A stretch of 64,000 nucleotides of DNA, taken from the NCBI RefSeq assembly GCF_921294215.1, contig NZ_CAKLDM010000002.1:372001-436000 (forward strand), given 5' to 3'. Positions 8,473-18,297 of the stretch are shown piece after piece. Source of the DNA: Vibrio marisflavi CECT 7928. GTDB lineage: Bacteria; Pseudomonadota; Gammaproteobacteria; Enterobacterales; Vibrionaceae. The position numbers and the translations under genes were made by a program. Numbering within the stretch: position 1 is the first letter of the stretch; each line of letters begins with the position of its first letter. The notes below the pieces were generated by a model. That model was not told where the DNA came from. It saw only the letters and a list, made by a program, of their open reading frames with translations, and ran no database searches.

Positions 8473-9237
8473 GTGGATTTAGCTACGCTAATAGGATTGA
8501 TTGGAGGGCTAGCCTTCGTTGTTATGGCGATGGTCCTTGGCGGCAGCATCATGATGTTTGTAGATGTCACCTCTATCCTTATCGTTGTGGGTGGTTCTAC
8601 GTTTGTTGTGCTAATGAAGTTCACCATGGGGCAGTTTTTTGCAGCGTTCAAAATTGCTGGCAAAGCATTTATGTTTAAAGCAGATGAGCCAGAAGATCTG
8701 ATTGCTAAAGTCGTTGAAATGGCTGACGCAGCACGTAAAGGTGGCTTCTTAGCTCTCGAAGAAATGGAAATTACCAACAGTTTTATGCAAAAAGGCATCG
8801 ACTTACTAGTCGATGGTCATGATGCTGATGTGGTACGAGCGGCACTGCAAAAAGATATCGCATTGACAGATGAAAGGCATGAATTCGGCACCGGAGTTTT
8901 TCGAGCCTTCGGAGATGTTGCACCCGCCATGGGAATGATTGGTACCTTGGTTGGTCTGGTTGCCATGCTTTCGAACATGGATGATCCCAAAGCTATCGGT
9001 CCTGCGATGGCGGTAGCACTCCTTACAACGTTATACGGTGCTATTCTTGCTAATATGATCTTTTTCCCTATCGCCGACAAATTGTCGCTGCGTCGGGAAC
9101 AAGAAACACTGAATCGCCGCTTAATCATGGATGGCGTTTTAGCGATACAAGACGGTCAGAACCCTCGTGTGATAGACAGTTACCTTAAGAACTATCTCAA
9201 CGAAGGTAAACGCGGTATCGATGTGGATAATGAGTAG
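8473..9237 (+). CDS. pomA: sodium-driven flagellar motor stator PomA
   Basis: This 254-residue MotA-family protein has four membrane helices: two at the N-terminus (MDLATLIGLIGGLAFVVMAM; ILIVVGGSTFVVLM) and two near the C-terminus (GVFRAFGDVAPAMGMIGTLV; AVALLTTLYGAILANMIFF). A charged cytoplasmic loop between them contacts FliG. With PomB it forms the sodium channel of the polar flagellar motor. The start is GTG at 8473, with GAGGAG upstream and the canonical PomA N-terminus MDLATL. The stop is eight bases before pomB, so the pair is co-translated. Confidence 0.96.
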   Translation: MDLATLIGLIGGLAFVVMAMVLGGSIMMFVDVTSILIVVGGSTFVVLMKFTMGQFFAAFKIAGKAFMFKADEPEDLIAKVVEMADAARKGGFLALEEMEITNSFMQKGIDLLVDGHDADVVRAALQKDIALTDERHEFGTGVFRAFGDVAPAMGMIGTLVGLVAMLSNMDDPKAIGPAMAVALLTTLYGAILANMIFFPIADKLSLRREQETLNRRLIMDGVLAIQDGQNPRVIDSYLKNYLNEGKRGIDVDNE

Positions 9238-9245
9238 GGTGCACA

Positions 9246-10211
9246 ATGGCCGTTGTAGAAGAAGACAAACCCTGTAAATGTCCACCTCCCGGCCTTCCTG
9301 CTTGGATGGGGACTTTCGCCGATCTAATGGCACTGCTTATGTGCTTTTTCGTACTGCTGCTTTCATTTTCTGAAATGGATGTTCTGAAGTTCAAACAAAT
9401 CGCAGGTTCGATGAAGTTCGCTTTTGGTGTGCAAAATCGACTAGAAGTAAAAGATATCCCCAAAGGTACAAGTATCATCGCGCAAGAGTTTCGCCCGGGG
9501 CGTCCAGAACCCACTCCTATTGATGTCATCATGCAACAAACCATAGATATCACTCAGCAAACATTGGAGTTTCATGAAGGGGAATCTGAGCGTTCTGGTG
9601 GTGCTCAAAGAGACAAAGGAACTCAGGCTGGTGGTAAATCCGCTGAAACCTCAACCAGCAATAACAAAAACACAGAATCTGATCAGCAGCAAAAGCAAGC
9701 TGAGGCGATAGCGCAAGAACAAGAAACCTTGATGGAAAATATCAAAAAAGCTTTGGCGAAAGAGATTGAGCAAGGTGCCATTGAGGTTGAGCATTTAGGG
9801 CAGCAGCTTGTGATTCGTATTCGAGAGAAAGGTGCTTTCCCCGAAGGTTCGGCATTCTTACAACCTAAATTCAGGCCGTTAGTGAGACAAATTGCTGAGC
9901 TTGTAAAAAATATTCCGGGAGTGATTAGTATTTCTGGGCATACCGACAATGTAAAAGTGGACTCTGAGCTATATCGCTCAAACTGGGATTTATCCTCTCA
10001 GCGGGCGGTTTCTGTTGCTCAGGAGATGGAGACAGTTCGTGGTTTTCCACATGATAGGATGGAAGTGATCGGTTTAGCTGACACTAAGCCGCTGGGACCA
10101 AACGATACTGATGAAGAACGTGCTCGAAACCGTCGTGTGGAAATCAATATAATGCAAGGCAAGCCCACCTATAGTAATGAAGTGCCTTCACTACCTCAGA
10201 CTAACCAGTAA
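9246..10211 (+). CDS. pomB: sodium-driven flagellar motor stator PomB
   Basis: This 321-residue MotB-family protein has an N-terminal cytoplasmic tail with a CKCPPPGLP motif, then a single membrane helix containing the ion-binding aspartate in TFADLMALLMCFFVLLL (aspartate about residue 26). A long, polar, glutamine- and lysine-rich periplasmic linker (about 90-170) follows, then an OmpA-like peptidoglycan-binding domain (ISISGHTDNVKVDSELYRSN, SQRAVSVAQEM, ARNRRVEI). It anchors the stator to the cell wall. The linker is unusually rich in GGAQRDKGTQAGG-like sequence, a region that varies between species. A terminator follows. Confidence 0.95.
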   Translation: MAVVEEDKPCKCPPPGLPAWMGTFADLMALLMCFFVLLLSFSEMDVLKFKQIAGSMKFAFGVQNRLEVKDIPKGTSIIAQEFRPGRPEPTPIDVIMQQTIDITQQTLEFHEGESERSGGAQRDKGTQAGGKSAETSTSNNKNTESDQQQKQAEAIAQEQETLMENIKKALAKEIEQGAIEVEHLGQQLVIRIREKGAFPEGSAFLQPKFRPLVRQIAELVKNIPGVISISGHTDNVKVDSELYRSNWDLSSQRAVSVAQEMETVRGFPHDRMEVIGLADTKPLGPNDTDEERARNRRVEINIMQGKPTYSNEVPSLPQTNQ

Positions 10212-10244
10212 GTCTATCAAGTTCTCTATTTAGAGAAGCCATTT

Positions 10245-10275
10245 AAAGAAGCGAGCTGTATAGCTCGCTTCTTCG
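10245..10275 (+). terminator. terminator after pomB
   Basis: AAGAAGCGAGCT pairs with AGCTCGCTTCTT around GTAT. The T content after the stem is modest. Confidence 0.7.
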
Positions 10276-10400
10276 TATCTAGTCGATTCAATCTGGTTAC
10301 TTCGCTATTCATTTGGGTATAGCTCTCTACTTGTGTATAATTTCGCGCCTTAAGTGTACTTTGATGTTGCTTTGTAGCTAAATAACTTGCGAATTGAACT

Positions 10401-11849
10401 ATGAAATTTATTGTAAAACCCCACCCAGAGATTTTTGTTAAAAGTGAATCGGTACGTAAACGCTTCACAAGAATTTTGGAATGTAATATTCGTAATGTTA
10501 TCCAGCAGCGAGCGGAATCTGTTGCGGTATTTAATCGCCGTGACCATATTGAAGTAACCGCGCAAAGTGACGAATACTACAGCGAAGTTCTGCAAGTGTT
10601 GACTCAAACTCCGGGCATTCATCATTCTCTGGAAGTTCAGCAGTCTGAATTTGAAGACATGCACGATATTTATGAGCAAGTTCTTGAACTAAGCCGTAGC
10701 AAGATTGAAGGCAAAACCTTTGTTGTGCGCGCAAAACGTCGTGGGAAGCACGATTTCACCTCTATCGAACTGGAAAGATACGTTGGTGGTGGGTTAAACC
10801 AAGCGGTCGAAAGTGCAAAAGTTAAACTGCACAACCCAGATGTTACCGTCAATATCGAAATAGCCACTGACAAGCTAAATCAGGTTATCGCGCGCCATAA
10901 AGGTTTGGGTGGATTCCCTCTTGGCACTCAAGAAGATGTGCTGAGCTTGATTTCAGGTGGCTTTGACTCTGGTGTTTCTAGTTACTTACACATTAAACGT
11001 GGCTCAAAAGTGCATTACTGCTTCTTCAACTTAGGCGGTCCAGCACATGAAATTGGTGTAAAGCAAGTTGCTCACTACTTGTGGAACAAATACGGCTCGT
11101 CAGCAAAAGTAAAATTCATTTCAGTCGACTTTGAACCTGTTGTTGCTGAGATTCTTGAGAAAGTTGATGATGGCCAAATGGGCGTTATTCTTAAGCGTAT
11201 GTTCATGCGTGCAGCTGGAATGATTGCTGAGAAACATGGTATTCAAGCTTTAGTTACGGGTGAAGCATTAGGACAGGTGTCGAGTCAGACATTAACTAAC
11301 TTACGTCATATCGATAACGTAACGGATACTTTGATTCTTCGCCCTCTTATCAACTGGGATAAAGAAGATATTATCGATTTGGCTCGTGAAATCGGTACGG
11401 AAGATTTCGCGAAAACAATGCCAGAATACTGTGGTGTGATTTCAAAAAGCCCAACAGTGAAAGCAGTAAAAGAAAAGCTGGAAGCAGAAGAAGCGAAGTT
11501 CGATTTCTCTATCTTAGAGAAAGTCGTTTATGACTCTCGCAAGATGGATATCCGTGATATCGAGAAAGAGAGCCAGCAAGTTGCGCCAGAAGTTGAGTTA
11601 GTTGAAGCGGTAGAAGCGCACGCTGTTGTACTAGATATTCGTAGTCCAGATGAGGAAGACGAAAATCCATTAGATATTGATGGCGTAGAAGTGCAGCACA
11701 TTCCTTTTTATAAGCTAGCGACTAAATTTGGCGATCTAGACCAGTCGAAAAGCTATTTGCTGTATTGCGACCGTGGTGTGATGAGCCGATTACAGGCGTT
11801 ATACCTACAAGAGCAAGGCTTTAAAAACGTTAAAGTGTATAGACCTTAG
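10401..11849 (+). CDS. thiI: tRNA 4-thiouridine synthase / thiamine sulfurtransferase ThiI
   Basis: This 482-residue protein makes 4-thiouridine at tRNA position 8 and passes sulfur to ThiS for thiazole synthesis. An N-terminal ferredoxin-like and THUMP region (about 1-165) is followed by the PP-loop ATP pyrophosphatase motif [17 protein letters not shown] (about 187-203). A cysteine in [12 protein letters not shown] (about 344) and the rhodanese cysteine in [18 protein letters not shown] (about 456) are both present, as in E. coli, so both sulfur-transfer cysteines are intact. It is a single gene with its own promoter region after the pomB terminator. Confidence 0.95.
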   Translation: MKFIVKPHPEIFVKSESVRKRFTRILECNIRNVIQQRAESVAVFNRRDHIEVTAQSDEYYSEVLQVLTQTPGIHHSLEVQQSEFEDMHDIYEQVLELSRSKIEGKTFVVRAKRRGKHDFTSIELERYVGGGLNQAVESAKVKLHNPDVTVNIEIATDKLNQVIARHKGLGGFPLGTQEDVLSLISGGFDSGVSSYLHIKRGSKVHYCFFNLGGPAHEIGVKQVAHYLWNKYGSSAKVKFISVDFEPVVAEILEKVDDGQMGVILKRMFMRAAGMIAEKHGIQALVTGEALGQVSSQTLTNLRHIDNVTDTLILRPLINWDKEDIIDLAREIGTEDFAKTMPEYCGVISKSPTVKAVKEKLEAEEAKFDFSILEKVVYDSRKMDIRDIEKESQQVAPEVELVEAVEAHAVVLDIRSPDEEDENPLDIDGVEVQHIPFYKLATKFGDLDQSKSYLLYCDRGVMSRLQALYLQEQGFKNVKVYRP

Positions 11850-11913
11850 TATTTGAAGTTATACCAGCAAAACTATGTTAGTGAGGGTGAGGCCATTTGG
11901 CGTCACCTTTTTT

Positions 11914-12219
11914 CTACTCATGGCTGTGTTCAATGTAAGGGTAGTATTCAACGTTATTATCAATTCTAGCGGCTGAATAGTTGGAGGGGGCGGAGGAGCC
12001 GGCTTCATTCAGCTCACTACTGCCGGTTGAGGCTATAGGTTTCGGAGTATTTGTTAGGACCTTATCGTCCAAGCTGTTTACTTCCTTTGGACTCGAAGTA
12101 TGCAAGTCATATTCGGTTGCAACGGACTTCATTAGATTTCTTTCGCTACTCGCAATGGTAAGTTGCAAACCTCCCCACATAGATATAAAACCTATCAAGG
12201 TCATAAGGTATGTTTTCAT
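11914..12219 (-). CDS. hypothetical small exported or membrane-anchored protein
   Basis: The start is chosen at the ATG at 12219 (MKTYLMTLIGFISMWGGLQL) because GGGAGA lies upstream; the frame can extend to 12246. About 101 residues result. The N-terminal 20 residues are a signal peptide or membrane anchor. The rest is polar, serine- and asparagine-rich, and probably disordered (TSSPKEVNSLDDKVLTNTPK; NVEYYPYIEHSHE at the end). I do not recognise the family. It is convergent with thiI and upstream of gcvB on the same strand as gcvB. An opposite-strand frame (11981-12253) competes but has no good ribosome site. Confidence 0.5.
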   Translation of the reverse strand: MKTYLMTLIGFISMWGGLQLTIASSERNLMKSVATEYDLHTSSPKEVNSLDDKVLTNTPKPIASTGSSELNEAGSSAPSNYSAARIDNNVEYYPYIEHSHE

Positions 12220-12533
12220 CGTACCAGTTCTCCCTTTGCGCTTCATATGCTAAGAAGCGTGACTGAACAGGTATTTCTACCAAATAAAGTAATTACTTAG
12301 ATTTGCCTATATTTTTCTTTGAGTAAAGATTTCAAATTTGAAATTCATCGCAATTAATATATTTAATAGTAACTATCTTTAACTTCACATTGATTGTTTT
12401 ATAAATAATCTCTATGGCTTTGAATTAAATGGATTATTTGCTCTACTTTTTAAGAGAGGCAGCAAAGTTGTCAGGATGAAGATTGGGCGAATTAAGCTGG
12501 ATAAAAATCGGTGATGAGAAGCGTTTTTTAGAT

Positions 12534-12562
12534 AAAAAAACACCGCCTAAAAAGGCGGTGTA
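12534..12562 (-). terminator. GcvB terminator
   Basis: CACCGCCT and AGGCGGTG form the stem, followed on the minus strand by seven T. Confidence 0.9.
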
Positions 12563-12719
12563 CAAAAATTTGACAGACTGGTCAAAAATAAATACAGGAA
12601 GTATGTGTTTTATCTCTGAGGATGACAGAAATAAAACCGTGGTAGAAATCTACCTAACTCGAAAATCGAGTTGCAAACACAACATCGCAACCACCAGCTA
12701 ACTGAATCTCGGAAGAATC
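12534..12719 (-). ncRNA. gcvB: GcvB small regulatory RNA
   Basis: Read on the minus strand, this gene contains the GU-rich seed region GGTTGCGATGTTGTGTTTGC (the R1 region that base-pairs with amino-acid and peptide transporter mRNAs). Further along are ACTTCCTGTATTTA and CCAGTCTGTC near the 3' end, then the terminator hairpin CACCGCCTTTTTAGGCGGTG with a T-run. These are the landmarks of GcvB, an Hfq-dependent repressor of periplasmic transporter genes. It lies divergently next to gcvA, as in enterobacteria, where GcvA activates it. The 5' end is estimated from homology; a TAGAAC -10-like element at 12725-12730 supports a start near 12719. Confidence 0.88.
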
Positions 12720-12833
12720 AGGCCGTTCTAGCTAGCGCTGCGGGGTGAAATATAGAATTTCTCTGGCCGCTAAGCAATGGACAATTTATAATGTTTCAGA
12801 TAAAAAAAACTAATGCATGAATAGAGTGTTCAA

Positions 12834-13742
12834 ATGTCGAGAAGATTACCTCCGTTAAATTCCCTAAAAGCCTTTGAGGCAGCGGCGCGGCACCTAAGTT
12901 TTACTCGTGCAGCCGACGAATTATATGTCACGCAAGCTGCTGTTAGTCATCAAATAAAAGCCCTTGAAGAGTTCCTTGGCCTTAAACTTTTTCGTAGGCG
13001 AAATCGTGCCTTACTCTTAACAGAAGAAGGGCAAAGCTACTTTCTAGATATCAAAGATATTTTCACCATGATTGCGGAAGCGACCGATAAAGTTCTAGAA
13101 AGGAGTGAGAAAGGGGCGCTAACCATCGCGCTACCACCGAGTTTTGCCATCCAGTGGTTAGTACCAAGGCTTGCAGACTTTAATGCTCAAGAGCCGGAAA
13201 TTGACGTCCGCATAAAAGCAGTTGATATGGACGACAGCTCATTGACCGAAGATGTGGATGTTGCCATCTATTATGGACGAGGAAACTGGCCTGGGTTGAG
13301 GGAAGATAAACTGTACCAAGAATACCTTATTCCATTGTGCGCACCTTCTGTTCTATTAGGTAAAAAACCATTAGAAAGTCTAGGTGATTTAAAACACCAC
13401 ACATTGCTTCACGATACCTCTCGGAAAGAGTGGAAACAGTTTGCTAAACAGAATGACTTAGTCGGTGTGAACGTGAATCACGGGCCAATTTTTAGCCATT
13501 CAACGATGGTGTTGCAAGCTGCTGCGCATGGGCAAGGTGTTGCGCTCGGAAATAATGTACTTGCCCAGCCCGAGCTTGATGCTGGTCGTTTGATCGCTCC
13601 ATTTGATGAAATGCTAGTAAGCAAAAATGCTTTTTATGTTGTATGCCATGAGAAGCAAGCAGACACGGGGCGAATTGCAACGTTTAGAGATTGGATGCTG
13701 GCAAAAGCGCAAAGCGAGCAAGAGGAGCTATTGGATGAGTGA
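12834..13742 (+). CDS. gcvA: glycine cleavage system transcriptional activator GcvA (LysR family)
   Basis: This 302-residue LysR-type regulator has the helix-turn-helix at about residues 19-60 (SFTRAADELYVTQAAVSHQI, LGLKLFRRRNRALLLTEEG). The effector domain contains the GcvA-like GRGNWPGLREDKL and HSTMVLQAAAHGQGVALGN segments. The starting sequence MSRRLPPLNSLKAFEAAARH is the classic GcvA N-terminus. It controls glycine cleavage genes and the divergently encoded small RNA GcvB. The stop overlaps the start of the hydrolase gene by eight bases, so the downstream genes may be co-transcribed. Confidence 0.93.
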   Translation: MSRRLPPLNSLKAFEAAARHLSFTRAADELYVTQAAVSHQIKALEEFLGLKLFRRRNRALLLTEEGQSYFLDIKDIFTMIAEATDKVLERSEKGALTIALPPSFAIQWLVPRLADFNAQEPEIDVRIKAVDMDDSSLTEDVDVAIYYGRGNWPGLREDKLYQEYLIPLCAPSVLLGKKPLESLGDLKHHTLLHDTSRKEWKQFAKQNDLVGVNVNHGPIFSHSTMVLQAAAHGQGVALGNNVLAQPELDAGRLIAPFDEMLVSKNAFYVVCHEKQADTGRIATFRDWMLAKAQSEQEELLDE

Positions 13743-14358
13743 TGTTTTGGTCAATGGTGATAAGTCATCGCCGCTATTTATTTTTGCTCACGGTGCGGGA
13801 GCAGGGATGGATCACCCTTTCATGGAAACTATCGCAAAAGGTTTAGTGGACAATGGTATTCAAGTTGTTCGCTTTGATTTCCCCTACATGCAGAAACGCC
13901 GTGTCGATGGAAAGAAGCGTCCACCAGATCGAGCGCCAAAGTTGTTAGAACACTTCGAATCTGTCATTGAGCAATATGCTTCGTCTCCAGTTGTTATTGG
14001 TGGCAAGTCGATGGGTGGACGAATGGCGAGTTTATTAGAAGATAATGCACTTGTTGCTGGAGTTGCTTGCCTAGGTTTTCCTTTTCATCCACCGGGTAAG
14101 ATAGACAATTACAAAGGTGAACACCTAGCGGATTTCAAGAAACCTTGCCTTATATTACAAGGAGAGAGAGATACGTTTGGTAAGAAAGAAGAATTCGTCG
14201 ACTTCAAATTATCAAAATCAATATCGGTGACTTATGTGCCAGATGGTGACCATAGCTTTAAGCCAAGAAAAGCCTCTGGGTATACAGAGCAGCAAAACCT
14301 AGATCTGGCTATCAAGGCATTAAGTGAGTTTGTGTTGGAGGTGTTGAATGCGAGCTAG
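13735..14358 (+). CDS. alpha/beta-hydrolase, KANL3/Tex30-like dienelactone-hydrolase-type
   Basis: The start is the ATG at 13735 inside the end of gcvA, preceded by GAGGAG. A much longer open frame back to 13627 lies wholly within gcvA. The 207-residue product has an oxyanion segment FAHGAGAGMDHPFM, a nucleophile elbow GGKSMGGRMASL (serine about residue 93), an acid in LQGERDTFG and the histidine in VPDGDHSFKPRK, so the full Ser-Asp-His triad is visible. The substrate is unknown. It sits between gcvA and the DUF423 gene in a head-to-tail overlapping set ending with rlmM. Confidence 0.82.
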   Translation: MSDVLVNGDKSSPLFIFAHGAGAGMDHPFMETIAKGLVDNGIQVVRFDFPYMQKRRVDGKKRPPDRAPKLLEHFESVIEQYASSPVVIGGKSMGGRMASLLEDNALVAGVACLGFPFHPPGKIDNYKGEHLADFKKPCLILQGERDTFGKKEEFVDFKLSKSISVTYVPDGDHSFKPRKASGYTEQQNLDLAIKALSEFVLEVLNAS

Positions 14359-14746
14359 ATGGATTTTGGTGGTTTCGGGACTTTATGGCTTACTCGGCGT
14401 CGCTCTGGGCGCATTTGCAGCCCACGGATTAAAAAGTAAGTTGTCACCACTGCTCATCGAAGTGTTTAAGACTGGTGTGTTGTACCAGTTTATTCATACC
14501 TTAGCTATCTTAGCTTGTGGTGTGCTTCTGCAGTTAAACTTACCAATAAAAGCGCAAAAGTATTTTTTTAATGCGGCTGTTTGCTTTATTATCGGCGTCC
14601 TTTGTTTTAGTGGTAGCTTATATGCGCTAGCGCTAACAGGGATACATTGGTTTGGCCCGATAACGCCAATCGGTGGTGTGTTATTTATGATTGGTTGGCT
14701 GATGTTAATTCTGGCTGCAGTAAAAATGAAAGAGGGTGAATCTTGA
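14348..14746 (+). CDS. ygdD: DUF423 membrane protein (YgdD-like)
   Basis: This 132-residue inner-membrane protein has four predicted helices, beginning with a first helix at about 5-28 ([20 protein letters not shown]), then [22 protein letters not shown] and HTLAI. The last helices include [20 protein letters not shown], a conserved DUF423 block. The function is unknown. It overlaps the hydrolase gene by 11 bases and runs 4 bases into the rlmM start, so the cluster is translationally coupled. In E. coli ygdD also lies between gcvA and rlmM, which supports orthology. Confidence 0.88.
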   Translation: MRARWILVVSGLYGLLGVALGAFAAHGLKSKLSPLLIEVFKTGVLYQFIHTLAILACGVLLQLNLPIKAQKYFFNAAVCFIIGVLCFSGSLYALALTGIHWFGPITPIGGVLFMIGWLMLILAAVKMKEGES

Positions 14747-15834
14747 AACACGTAATGCTTTATTGTCGTTCCGGCTTTGAAAAGGAATGCGCAGGAGAGA
14801 TACAGGATAAGGCCAATAACCTTGAGGTTTATGGTTTTCCGAGAGCAAAAAATAATACAGGTTACGTATTATTTGAATGCTATCAAGATGGTGATGCCGA
14901 TAAGCTAATTAGTAAATTAGACTTTAACTCTCTTATCTTTGCTCGTCAGATGTTTGCTGTTGCTCAAGAATTCAGCGAGCTGCCAACTGAAGATAGAATT
15001 TCACCTATTTTGTTAGAGCTTGATAACCTTGAAGATTTTCCTCGTTGCGGTGACCTACGTATTGAAACTCCAGACACTAACGAAGCCAAAGAGTTGCTGA
15101 AATTTTGTCGTAAGTTTACTGTGCCGATGCGTCAAGCACTTCGAGGCAAAGGGATATTGTATAAGAACGATAGCCCTAAAAAGCCAGTGCTGCACATTTG
15201 TTTTGTTGCTCCGGGGCATTGTTATGTCGGGTATTCTTACAGCCAGAATAACTCTCCGTTCTTCATGGGTATCCCAAGGTTGAAGTTTCCTGCCGACGCG
15301 CCAAGCCGTTCAACGCTTAAGTTAGAAGAGGCGTTTCACGTCTTTATTCCTAGAGAAGAGTGGGATGAGAGATTAGCAGCGGGCATGTGGGGCGTTGATT
15401 TAGGAGCTTGTCCGGGAGGCTGGACCTATCAACTGGTGAAACGCTCAATGTTTGTCCATTCTGTGGACAATGGCATGATGGCCGACAGCTTAATGGAGAC
15501 GGGGCAGGTTAAGCATCACCAAGAAGATGGCTTCAAGTTTGAGCCAGCGAAGAAAAATGTTACTTGGCTGATCTGCGACATGGTCGAAAAACCATCTCGC
15601 GTCGCTCAACTTATGGGTGAGTGGATTATTAAAGGATGGGCGAAAGAAGCTCTATTCAATTTAAAGCTGCCTATGAAAGGTCGCTACGATGAAGTTTTAG
15701 ATGATATAGAAAACTTGCGCTACTTCCTTATTGAAAATGGAGTCAAGTTCAAGTTGCAAGCTAAGCACCTTTATCATGATCGTGAAGAAATTACGGTACA
15801 TGTACAGTGCTTGTCTAATATTTCTCCTAGGTAG
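14743..15834 (+). CDS. rlmM: 23S rRNA 2'-O-ribose C2498 methyltransferase RlmM
   Basis: This 363-residue enzyme methylates the 2'-hydroxyl of C2498 in 23S rRNA. An N-terminal THUMP domain ([19 protein letters not shown], then [20 protein letters not shown]) is followed by the Rossmann methyltransferase domain with the SAM loop [18 protein letters not shown] (about 221-238). [13 protein letters not shown] and [11 protein letters not shown] contribute the catalytic aspartate and lysine, and [10 protein letters not shown] the glutamate. The start is TTG at 14743, giving the same N-terminus as the E. coli protein. It ends in an inverted-repeat terminator. Confidence 0.95.
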   Translation: MKHVMLYCRSGFEKECAGEIQDKANNLEVYGFPRAKNNTGYVLFECYQDGDADKLISKLDFNSLIFARQMFAVAQEFSELPTEDRISPILLELDNLEDFPRCGDLRIETPDTNEAKELLKFCRKFTVPMRQALRGKGILYKNDSPKKPVLHICFVAPGHCYVGYSYSQNNSPFFMGIPRLKFPADAPSRSTLKLEEAFHVFIPREEWDERLAAGMWGVDLGACPGGWTYQLVKRSMFVHSVDNGMMADSLMETGQVKHHQEDGFKFEPAKKNVTWLICDMVEKPSRVAQLMGEWIIKGWAKEALFNLKLPMKGRYDEVLDDIENLRYFLIENGVKFKLQAKHLYHDREEITVHVQCLSNISPR

Positions 15835-15842
15835 CTTCCAGA

Positions 15843-15874
15843 GTATACCTAACTCAATATTGGGTTAGGTATAC
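15843..15874. terminator. terminator between rlmM and xni
   Basis: GTATACCTAACTC pairs almost perfectly with GGGTTAGGTATAC. T content is weak on the plus side. It probably serves the convergent pair. Confidence 0.55.
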
Positions 15875-15898
15875 TTACCAATTTTCTTTCGATTCTCG

Positions 15899-16672
15899 TT
15901 ATTTCGGCCCGCTAAACCTTAAATCTTGCAGGTTAAAGCCTAATTCTATATCTGTTTTCAGCATGGAAATTTGTTTGCATGTTTTTGCTAGCTCTATGTG
16001 CTCATCGAGCTTTTTCCTGTACTTACCAGCAAGCTCAGGTGATTCATAAGCTGCGTCCAATGTGCCAAACTGATTTAAGATCTCTTTTGCCGATTTAGGC
16101 CCGATTCCTGGAACACCCGGCACTTGACTTGAACTGATACCCACTAAACCCCAAAAATCAGCAAGCTGGCTGGGTACTACGCCGAACTCCTTTTCAATAA
16201 AGGGTTCATCCAACCAACGGTGTTGGAAGTAGTCTCTAATCTGCAGTGTGGGTGACAGCAGCTGGCAGTAGCCTTTGTCGGTGGAAATAATGGTGACTTT
16301 TTCATTGTGGCTCGCCACTTTTACCGCAAGCGTTGCGACTAAATCGTCTGCTTCATCACCTTCAGACAATAGCGAGTCGATCCCAATATCCCACCAGGCT
16401 TGCTGTATATCATCCAACCCTTTAGATAATTCTTCTGGCATTGGTTTACGATTGATTTTGTAATCAGGTAAAAGTTCTGCTCGCCAGCCTCTATCTCTGT
16501 TTTGATGATCAAAAACAGCGATGATATGGGAAGGCTTGGATTCTTTGATGATTTTGTTTAGCGTCCGCGTAGTGGTTTCTGCTGTTCTAGTGATATCAGA
16601 TGGATCAGGCTGTACTGAGTGTACTCGGCGAATCAAGTTTAGTGCGTCAATGATAACGAGATGAATGGACAT
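15899..16672 (-). CDS. xni: flap endonuclease Xni
   Basis: This 257-residue enzyme belongs to the 5'-nuclease family related to the N-terminal domain of DNA polymerase I. MSIHLVIIDALNLIRRVHS gives the first metal-binding aspartate and LSEGDEADDLVATLAVKV the acidic cluster. The C-terminal helix-hairpin-helix block is VPGVPGIGPKSAKEILNQFG. It cleaves branched 5' flaps. The length agrees with E. coli Xni (251). It lies 88 bases downstream of ppnN, beyond that gene's terminator, so it likely has its own promoter. Confidence 0.93.
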   Translation of the reverse strand: MSIHLVIIDALNLIRRVHSVQPDPSDITRTAETTTRTLNKIIKESKPSHIIAVFDHQNRDRGWRAELLPDYKINRKPMPEELSKGLDDIQQAWWDIGIDSLLSEGDEADDLVATLAVKVASHNEKVTIISTDKGYCQLLSPTLQIRDYFQHRWLDEPFIEKEFGVVPSQLADFWGLVGISSSQVPGVPGIGPKSAKEILNQFGTLDAAYESPELAGKYRKKLDEHIELAKTCKQISMLKTDIELGFNLQDLRFSGPK

Positions 16673-16699
16673 AATTATCCGAAAGTTAGGTTGAGTACC

Positions 16700-16727
16700 A
16701 AAAATAAAAGGGCTGCTAGCAGCCCTT
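16700..16727 (-). terminator. terminator of ppnN
   Basis: The palindrome AAGGGCTGCTAGCAGCCCTT is followed on the minus strand by TTTTATTTTT. Confidence 0.85.
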
Positions 16728-16760
16728 ATTGTAATTGATTATGCCTTTGAGCCCAAGAGG

Positions 16761-18137
16761 TTACTTGGTCACGAGATCCTCGGTTGCCACTTTATAACAA
16801 GGAACATAAGCCGAACCACCGGGCAGTTTCATTCGGTCTTGAACTACAAAGTCATTCAGTAATCGGTCCATTTTTTTCATTAACACGGGATCTCCGTGGA
16901 TGACAAATGGCCCTTTACGCTCAATTTCTTGAATGCCTTCTGCTTTCACGTTACCAGCCACTATCCCTGAGAATGCTTGGCGCAGTCTTGCAGCCAAGTT
17001 TTCAGGTCGCTGATTTAAGTGCAAGTCTAAGCCTCCCATGCTTTCGTGTGTAGGCTCGAATGGGAGTTGAAACTCGGGTGCGATCTTTAAAGACCAATTG
17101 AAGCTATAAGCATCTTCGGTGTCTTTTCTATATTGCCTAACATCTGGCATGCCTTCTTTCATGATTTGCGCTGCTTTAGCTGGATCATCAATAACGATTT
17201 GATAGTGCTTTTGCGCCTCTTCACCTAAGGTATCTCCAATAAATCTATCGATAGATTTGAAATATTCCTCACTCTCTTTAGGACCAGTTAATACGATAGG
17301 AAGAGGCATACCTTGGTTTTCTGGGTGCATCATAATTCCAAGGATATACAGCAGCTCTTCTGCCGTACCAGCACCACCGGGGAAGATAATGATGCCATGA
17401 GCCATACGAACGAAGGCTTCGAGGCGCTTTTCTATATCTGGCATGATAACCAGTTCATTTACAATAGGGTTTGGTGGCTCTGCGGCAATAATTGAAGGTT
17501 CGGTCAGGCCGAAATAGCGTTGATCGTTATAGCGCTGCTGAGCATGCCCTATCGCTGCACCTTTCATTGGCCCTTCCATTGCTCCGGGCCCGCAACCGGT
17601 ACAGATATTGAGCTCCCGTAAGCCAAGCTGGTGGCCTACTTCACGAGTATATTGATACTCAATGCTATTAATCGAGTGCCCACCCCAGCAAACTACTAGG
17701 TTAGGTTCCGTTCCTGGGATCAGCGCGCCAGCATTACGTAAAATACCAAAAACTAGGTTGGTAACATGTGTCGCGTTAGTTAAGTTCAGTTTTTGATTAT
17801 CAGATAAGTGCATGTTGACATAGACGATGTCTCTAAGCACTGAAAACAAGTGCTCTTGGATGCCCTTAATAATATTTCCATCGACAAAGGCATGTTCTGG
17901 TGGGTTACTGAGCTCCAATTTAATGCCACGCTCTCGACGCATCACGTTGACATCAAATGAGCGATATTTATCTAGTAGCTCTTTGGAGTTGTCGGTGTGG
18001 CTTCCGGAGTTCAGTACAGCGAGTGTACAGTTTCTATACAGTTGGTAAAGGTCACTAGATGCGGTTTTTTTAAGACGCTCAACTTCAAGTTGAGAAAGCA
18101 GATCCATGCTGCCAGCAGGGCTAATATGAGTGATCAT
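16761..18137 (-). CDS. ppnN: pyrimidine/purine nucleotide 5'-monophosphate nucleosidase PpnN
   Basis: The start is set at [20 protein letters not shown] because AGGAGG lies six bases upstream; the frame can extend 18 residues further. The 458-residue protein matches E. coli PpnN (YgdH, 454). The central LOG-type domain shows [30 protein letters not shown] and the catalytic [18 protein letters not shown] (about residues 270-287). Extra N- and C-terminal domains are typical of PpnN, which hydrolyses nucleotides to base and ribose 5-phosphate and is stimulated by (p)ppGpp. It ends in a strong terminator. Confidence 0.94.
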   Translation of the reverse strand: MITHISPAGSMDLLSQLEVERLKKTASSDLYQLYRNCTLAVLNSGSHTDNSKELLDKYRSFDVNVMRRERGIKLELSNPPEHAFVDGNIIKGIQEHLFSVLRDIVYVNMHLSDNQKLNLTNATHVTNLVFGILRNAGALIPGTEPNLVVCWGGHSINSIEYQYTREVGHQLGLRELNICTGCGPGAMEGPMKGAAIGHAQQRYNDQRYFGLTEPSIIAAEPPNPIVNELVIMPDIEKRLEAFVRMAHGIIIFPGGAGTAEELLYILGIMMHPENQGMPLPIVLTGPKESEEYFKSIDRFIGDTLGEEAQKHYQIVIDDPAKAAQIMKEGMPDVRQYRKDTEDAYSFNWSLKIAPEFQLPFEPTHESMGGLDLHLNQRPENLAARLRQAFSGIVAGNVKAEGIQEIERKGPFVIHGDPVLMKKMDRLLNDFVVQDRMKLPGGSAYVPCYKVATEDLVTK

Positions 18138-18297
18138 ATATGCCTCCTTTTTATTAGAATACTGAATGACCTGTAAAAATCGCTGTCGCAAATTTTACAG
18201 GTGGCATCAGTTAGCTTAGCAAACTCTTTGTTGTGAGGTATAGATTCAGCAGATATTTGACGAAGTATTATCAATAACTTGTTATTGATTGACTGTT

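Noticed and set aside
11981..12253. 90-residue plus-strand frame opposite the small exported protein
   Set aside because: It has no ribosome site, while the minus frame has a signal peptide and GGGAGA before its ATG.
12483..12701. 72-residue plus-strand frame
   Set aside because: It lies across the GcvB gene, and its sequence is explained by the RNA and its terminator.
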